The position numbers and the translations under genes were made by a program. Source: Clostridia bacterium (GTDB lineage: Bacteria; Bacillota_A; Clostridia; Christensenellales; Borkfalkiaceae). From it: a stretch of DNA of 8,795 bases. Position 1 is the first letter of the stretch, and each line of letters starts with the position of its first letter. Where the stretch lies: positions 1-8,795 of the forward strand of contig JAGASB010000044.1 of NCBI GenBank assembly GCA_017621955.1, read 5' to 3'. The notes beneath the pieces are model-generated. The model searched no databases. It saw only the letters and a list, made by a program, of their open reading frames with translations, and had not been told where the DNA came from. Shown here in pieces: positions 7,406 to 8,795 of this stretch.

Positions 7406-7901
7406 ATTGCTTTACGTCAAAATTTTTATAAACGGTAAACTTTACGTTGTACCCGTTGGTTTCAACCGTGTCGCTTTCACTTACACACGACCAGTTGTCA
7501 AGTTTATCTAAGTTTTCAAAAAACACGTCGGCATTCCCGTCAGCGTAAACTTTGGTTACAAACACGCTTTCACAATATGGAAGCATTAATTTATAAAACA
7601 TTGCTCCACCTATTATAAAAACGTCGTCAGTCGGATACTTTTTCAACTCTTCAACAAGTTTTTCAAAACTGTCTACTACAATACAGTCTTCCCTTTTTCC
7701 TAAACTTTTTGAAAAGACTAAATTTACACGGTTTTTAAGCGGTTTTCCGTTTGGAAACGATTTAAGCGTGTTACTGCCCATAACGACCGTCTTATTTAAG
7801 GTTGTCGCTCTAAAAAATGCCATATCAGCGGGAATAGAAAATAATAAGCCGTTATTTTTGCCTATGCCCCATTTGCTATCCACGGCAACGATTGCTTTCA
7901 T
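7401..7901 (-). CDS. folA: Dihydrofolate reductase
   Basis: NADPH-dependent reduction of dihydrofolate to tetrahydrofolate, in the cytoplasm; target of trimethoprim and methotrexate. The 166 residues match normal bacterial length. Visible landmarks: an N-terminal strand MKAIVAVD, the Met20-loop region WGIGKNNGL (11-19) with the conserved Trp and Gly, catalytic Asp26 in IPADM, the cofactor motif VVMGSNT, the Arg in PLKNRVNLVFS (substrate/cofactor region), and VFIIGGAMFY near residue 95, the second Gly-Gly cofactor motif. Nothing essential is missing. The ATG overlaps the last base of the thyA stop codon (TAATG), with AGAGGT some ten bases upstream, so it is co-transcribed and probably translationally coupled with thyA, whose dihydrofolate product it recycles. 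The transcript likely ends at the 7363-7391 hairpin. Confidence 0.97.
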   Translation of the reverse strand: MKAIVAVDSKWGIGKNNGLLFSIPADMAFFRATTLNKTVVMGSNTLKSFPNGKPLKNRVNLVFSKSLGKREDCIVVDSFEKLVEELKKYPTDDVFIIGGAMFYKLMLPYCESVFVTKVYADGNADVFFENLDKLDNWSCVSESDTVETNGYNVKFTVYKNFDVKQL

Positions 7902-8731
7902 TAAATTGCTACCTCTATTTTTTCTTCTAACTTAGTAAATTCGTAATCTTCTAGCTTAAAGTCGTCTACTGTAAAATCGTAGAAATTTTTAACTTCGGGG
8001 TTTATCCATACCTTAGGCGCTTCAAACTGCGGATTTTCTATAATTTTTTGCACAATCGGAACGTGTCTATCATATATGTGTGCATCTGCAATAACGTGGA
8101 CTAATTCCCCTGCTTTAAGCCCCGAAACTTGCGCAAGCATCATCAAAAGTATTGAATATTGCACTACGTTCCAGTTATTTGCTGTCAACACGTCGTTACT
8201 TCGCTGATTAAGTATTCCGTTAAGCGTGTTGCCACTTACGTTAAAAGTCATTGAATATGCACACGGATAAAGGTTCATTTCATTAAGGTCTTGGAAAGTA
8301 TAAATGTTGGTCATTATTCTTCTTGAAGACGGATTATGCTTTAAGTCGTAAAGCACCCTATCCACTTGGTCGAACATACCTTCTTTATATTTATGCTTTA
8401 CACCAAGTTGATAGCCGTAAGCTTTGCCGATTGAGCCCGATTCATCTGCCCAACTATCCCAAATATGACTGTTTAAATCTTTAATGTTGTTTGACTTTTT
8501 TTGCCAAATCCACAATATTTCATCTATTGCAGACTTAAACGCCGTTCTGCGAATAGTAAGTATAGGAAATTCCTTTTGCAAGTCAAACCTATTTACTATA
8601 CAAAACTTTTTAACGGTATGAGCGGGCGTTCCGTCCGTCCACCTTGGGCGAACGGGAAGGTCGGTATCCCAAAACCCGTTATTTATAATGTCTTTACAGT
8701 TTTCAATAAAAATCTTATCGGCTAAACTCAT
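7901..8731 (-). CDS. thyA: Thymidylate synthase, folate-dependent ThyA type
   Basis: Methylates dUMP to dTMP with methylenetetrahydrofolate, yielding dihydrofolate. At 276 residues it has normal length. Motifs: DGTPAHT (33-39), a substrate-loop region near ILTIRR (57-62), WIWQKKS, HIWDSW (89-94), IGKAYGYQLG (101-110), phosphate-binding Arg pair in PSSRR (134-138), nucleophile Cys157 in YPCAY, QRSND (176-180), and WINPEVKNFYDFTVDDFKL (242-260). The last motif and DIINNG near the start resemble the Bacillus subtilis ThyA/phage phi3T type rather than E. coli. Two familiar stretches differ: ANNWNV replaces G(L/N)PFN, and ADAHIY replaces GDxHxY, but Asn188, the Asp and the His remain. The start is supported by AAAGGGG (8737-8743) five bases upstream. 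First visible gene of a thyA-folA operon; its promoter lies within or beyond the last 50 bases. Confidence 0.97.
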   Translation of the reverse strand: MSLADKIFIENCKDIINNGFWDTDLPVRPRWTDGTPAHTVKKFCIVNRFDLQKEFPILTIRRTAFKSAIDEILWIWQKKSNNIKDLNSHIWDSWADESGSIGKAYGYQLGVKHKYKEGMFDQVDRVLYDLKHNPSSRRIMTNIYTFQDLNEMNLYPCAYSMTFNVSGNTLNGILNQRSNDVLTANNWNVVQYSILLMMLAQVSGLKAGELVHVIADAHIYDRHVPIVQKIIENPQFEAPKVWINPEVKNFYDFTVDDFKLEDYEFTKLEEKIEVAI

Positions 8732-8736
8732 TTTAT

Positions 8737-8743
8737 CCCCTTT
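8737..8743 (-). promoter_or_regulatory. Ribosome binding site of thyA
   Basis: AAAGGGG on the minus strand, five bases before the ATG at 8731. It fits the Shine-Dalgarno consensus and supports the chosen start. The distal 52 bases show no convincing promoter hexamers, so thyA may belong to a longer transcript starting outside the window. Confidence 0.65.
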
Positions 8744-8795
8744 TTAAAAAGCGTCTTTACTTTGTTTTTTCCATCTGCGTGCAATAAAAGTTAAA

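Noticed and set aside
1..8795. Recoded UGA (alternative genetic code)
   Set aside because: All genes translate cleanly with the standard code, TGA ends MATE 1 at the expected family length, and conserved Trp positions use TGG.
1..8795. Mobile element, CRISPR array or defence island
   Set aside because: No transposase, integrase, inverted terminal repeats, regularly spaced repeats or nuclease/methylase genes are present; gene content is ordinary metabolic and transport.

Overview
This window is AT-rich chromosomal DNA that looks like a low-GC Gram-positive anaerobe (Bacillota, probably Clostridia-like). The grounds are strong purine-rich Shine-Dalgarno sites, short intergenic gaps, intrinsic terminators with U runs, a thymidylate synthase closest in motif pattern to the Bacillus ThyA type, and a cytoplasmic-type GH3 glycosidase. 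TAA, TAG and TGA all serve as stops, so the standard code fits. No RNA genes, insertion sequences, CRISPR arrays or phage structural genes were seen. The species cannot be named from this sequence.

Layout. The left end (to 971, + strand) is the 3' part of an M20-family metallopeptidase whose N-terminus lies outside the window. A 14-bp perfect hairpin (983-1014) separates it from a convergent GH3 beta-glycosidase gene (1034-3061, -), which has its own extended -10 promoter. Everything further right is also on the minus strand. Read in transcription order from the right edge it is thyA, folA, terminator-like hairpin, MATE transporter 1, MATE transporter 2, structured terminator, two-domain ferritin-like protein, 17-bp hairpin, GH3.

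How the genes relate. thyA and folA overlap by one base and form the classic dTMP cycle pair: ThyA makes dTMP and dihydrofolate, and FolA regenerates tetrahydrofolate. The two MATE genes are tandem paralogues overlapping by ATGA, so they are probably translated together. The ferritin-like protein has a complete E / ExxH / E / ExxH di-iron ligand set in its second helical bundle and a weaker N-terminal bundle; its job is unknown. The GH3 enzyme lacks a signal peptide and probably cleaves imported oligosaccharides in the cytoplasm.

The most striking signal is compositional. By eye, GATC is absent from all 8795 bases although about a hundred ATC triplets occur. GGCC is also absent and CATG occurs only once. 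This suggests long-term restriction pressure on short palindromes. Secondary points of interest are the ferritin-like protein, the MATE pair behind a possible attenuator, and the structured element at 4553-4603. I did not find a clear new multi-gene system.
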